Positions 34,954 through 35,508 of a stretch of DNA of 35,508 bases are shown in pieces; positions within the stretch are counted from its first letter, which is position 1, and each line of letters opens with the position of its first letter. A program made the translations under genes and the position numbers. The notes under the pieces were generated by a model. It searched no databases, was not told where the DNA came from, and saw only the letters and a program-made list of their open reading frames with translations. The stretch is taken from NCBI GenBank assembly GCA_027624035.1, contig JAQBUI010000044.1, positions 1 through 35,508 on the forward strand, written 5' to 3'. The DNA comes from Pseudomonadota bacterium (GTDB taxonomy: Bacteria; Pseudomonadota; Gammaproteobacteria; Pseudomonadales; Azotimanducaceae).

Positions 34954-35082
34954 CTTCCAGCCTCGCTGTTGCTGTAGTCAGCATCGAACGTCGCAGTATC
35001 TGCCTTATGTTCTATGAGGTAATGCAGCGCGAACTCGAAAAGGTTTCAAGTTGCATAAAATCGTTGAAGTTGATGACGACCA

Positions 35083-35508
35083 TCATTGATTCCAGGACAA
35101 CTCGCCACCAATCACCTTCCTTGCAATCGTCAGGATGTTGTCGCCCACTACAGCAGCGCCAGACTGATCAGCCTGGACGCCCCAGCCGGTCTTGACCAGG
35201 CAACCAGGTACACCAAGGTTTCGCGCCGCCTCGAGGTCACCCTCGGTGTCACCAATTACGATGGCTTCGGAGAGGTCCAATCCATGCTCAAAGGCTGCCT
35301 GCCTGTACAGGTATCCTGATTCCTTTTTGCAGGCACAGGGCTCGGAGAATCGATGGGGACAAACGTAGGGACCAAGCAGTATTGCAGGTTCAACTTGCCG
35401 CTGGAATTGCTGAAACCACTCAGCAAATTCAGCCTTACTAAAGGGTTCTTCCCCTGATCGGGTGGGTAGTAGTCACCTGACTATCCCTTCTGGATAAAGA
35501 TCCAAGCC
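35083..35508 (-). pseudogene. HAD-IIIA phosphatase remnant (GmhB/HisB-N-like), broken and cut by the window edge
   Basis: The minus strand encodes the C-terminal part of a HAD-IIIA phosphatase: a zinc-loop-like C-P-H-R-F-S-E-P-C-A-C-K-K followed by I-V-I-G-D-T-E-G-D-L-E-A-A-R-N-L-G (HAD motif IV) and the K-T-G-W-G tail. This resembles heptose-bisphosphate or histidinol-phosphate phosphatases. Reading upstream, the frame hits TGA at 35473-35475 with no ATG, GTG or TTG in between except TTG 35280, which lies after the zinc loop. The catalytic N-terminal D-x-D would lie beyond the window. So the gene is either frameshifted or interrupted, or a sequencing error is present. Confidence 0.6.

Overview
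The window reads as a chromosomal segment of a gammaproteobacterium. The right half is the conserved core: rpoD, cysQ, the yrfG-hslR-gshA-acpH-dsbB run, hemB, trxA and rho, with protein sequences closest in style to Pseudomonas and E. coli families and a gene order reminiscent of the Pseudomonas hemB..trxA-rho region. Long intergenic spaces, many tandem short repeats and a rich set of acyl-CoA and oxidoreductase genes fit an uncultured or marine oligo-/copiotroph. Genus or order cannot be read from this sequence alone. No rRNA, tRNA, CRISPR array, phage or intact insertion sequence was found.

Layout. 1-9145: a lipoprotein alpha/beta hydrolase, a secreted protein of unknown function, then a catabolic-looking set (GH105-like hydrolase, GMC oxidoreductase, secreted DUF3604 protein, 2-hydroxyacid dehydrogenase). 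9539-11143: isocitrate lyase, with an unusual repeat-built leader. 11208-14402: a three-gene minus-strand operon of two different acyl-CoA dehydrogenases and an alpha/beta hydrolase. 14739-19141: GT61-like glycosyltransferase, a third acyl-CoA dehydrogenase, a small membrane protein, a four-unit array of an 87-bp repeat, and a crotonase-fold protein. 19195-21123: rpoD. 21124-22402: about 1.28 kb with no recognisable gene but with a consensus promoter, operator-like repeats and a LexA-type box inside a long hairpin. 22403-24838: thiolase-like protein plus DUF35 partner, and cysQ. 24900-25071: a second copy of the 87-bp repeat array. 25204-29027: tightly overlapping yrfG, hslR, gshA, acpH, dsbB. 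29030-30811: DUF4124 protein and a luciferase-like flavin monooxygenase. 30992-34899: hemB, trxA, rho and a flavin reductase. 35083 to the end: remnant of a HAD-IIIA (GmhB/HisB-type) phosphatase interrupted by a stop.

How it works together: isocitrate lyase, three acyl-CoA dehydrogenases, a crotonase and a thiolase/DUF35 pair point to growth on fatty-acid-, terpenoid- or steroid-like carbon feeding acetyl-CoA into the glyoxylate shunt (inference). The housekeeping block supplies redox homeostasis (gshA, dsbB, trxA, fre), sulfur/nucleotide recycling (cysQ, yrfG), haem (hemB) and transcription (rpoD, rho). The most unusual material is non-coding: the 87-bp structured repeat at two loci, a 132-bp MITE-like element, the LexA-box hairpin in a gene-less region, and several independent short tandem repeats placed directly in gene leaders.
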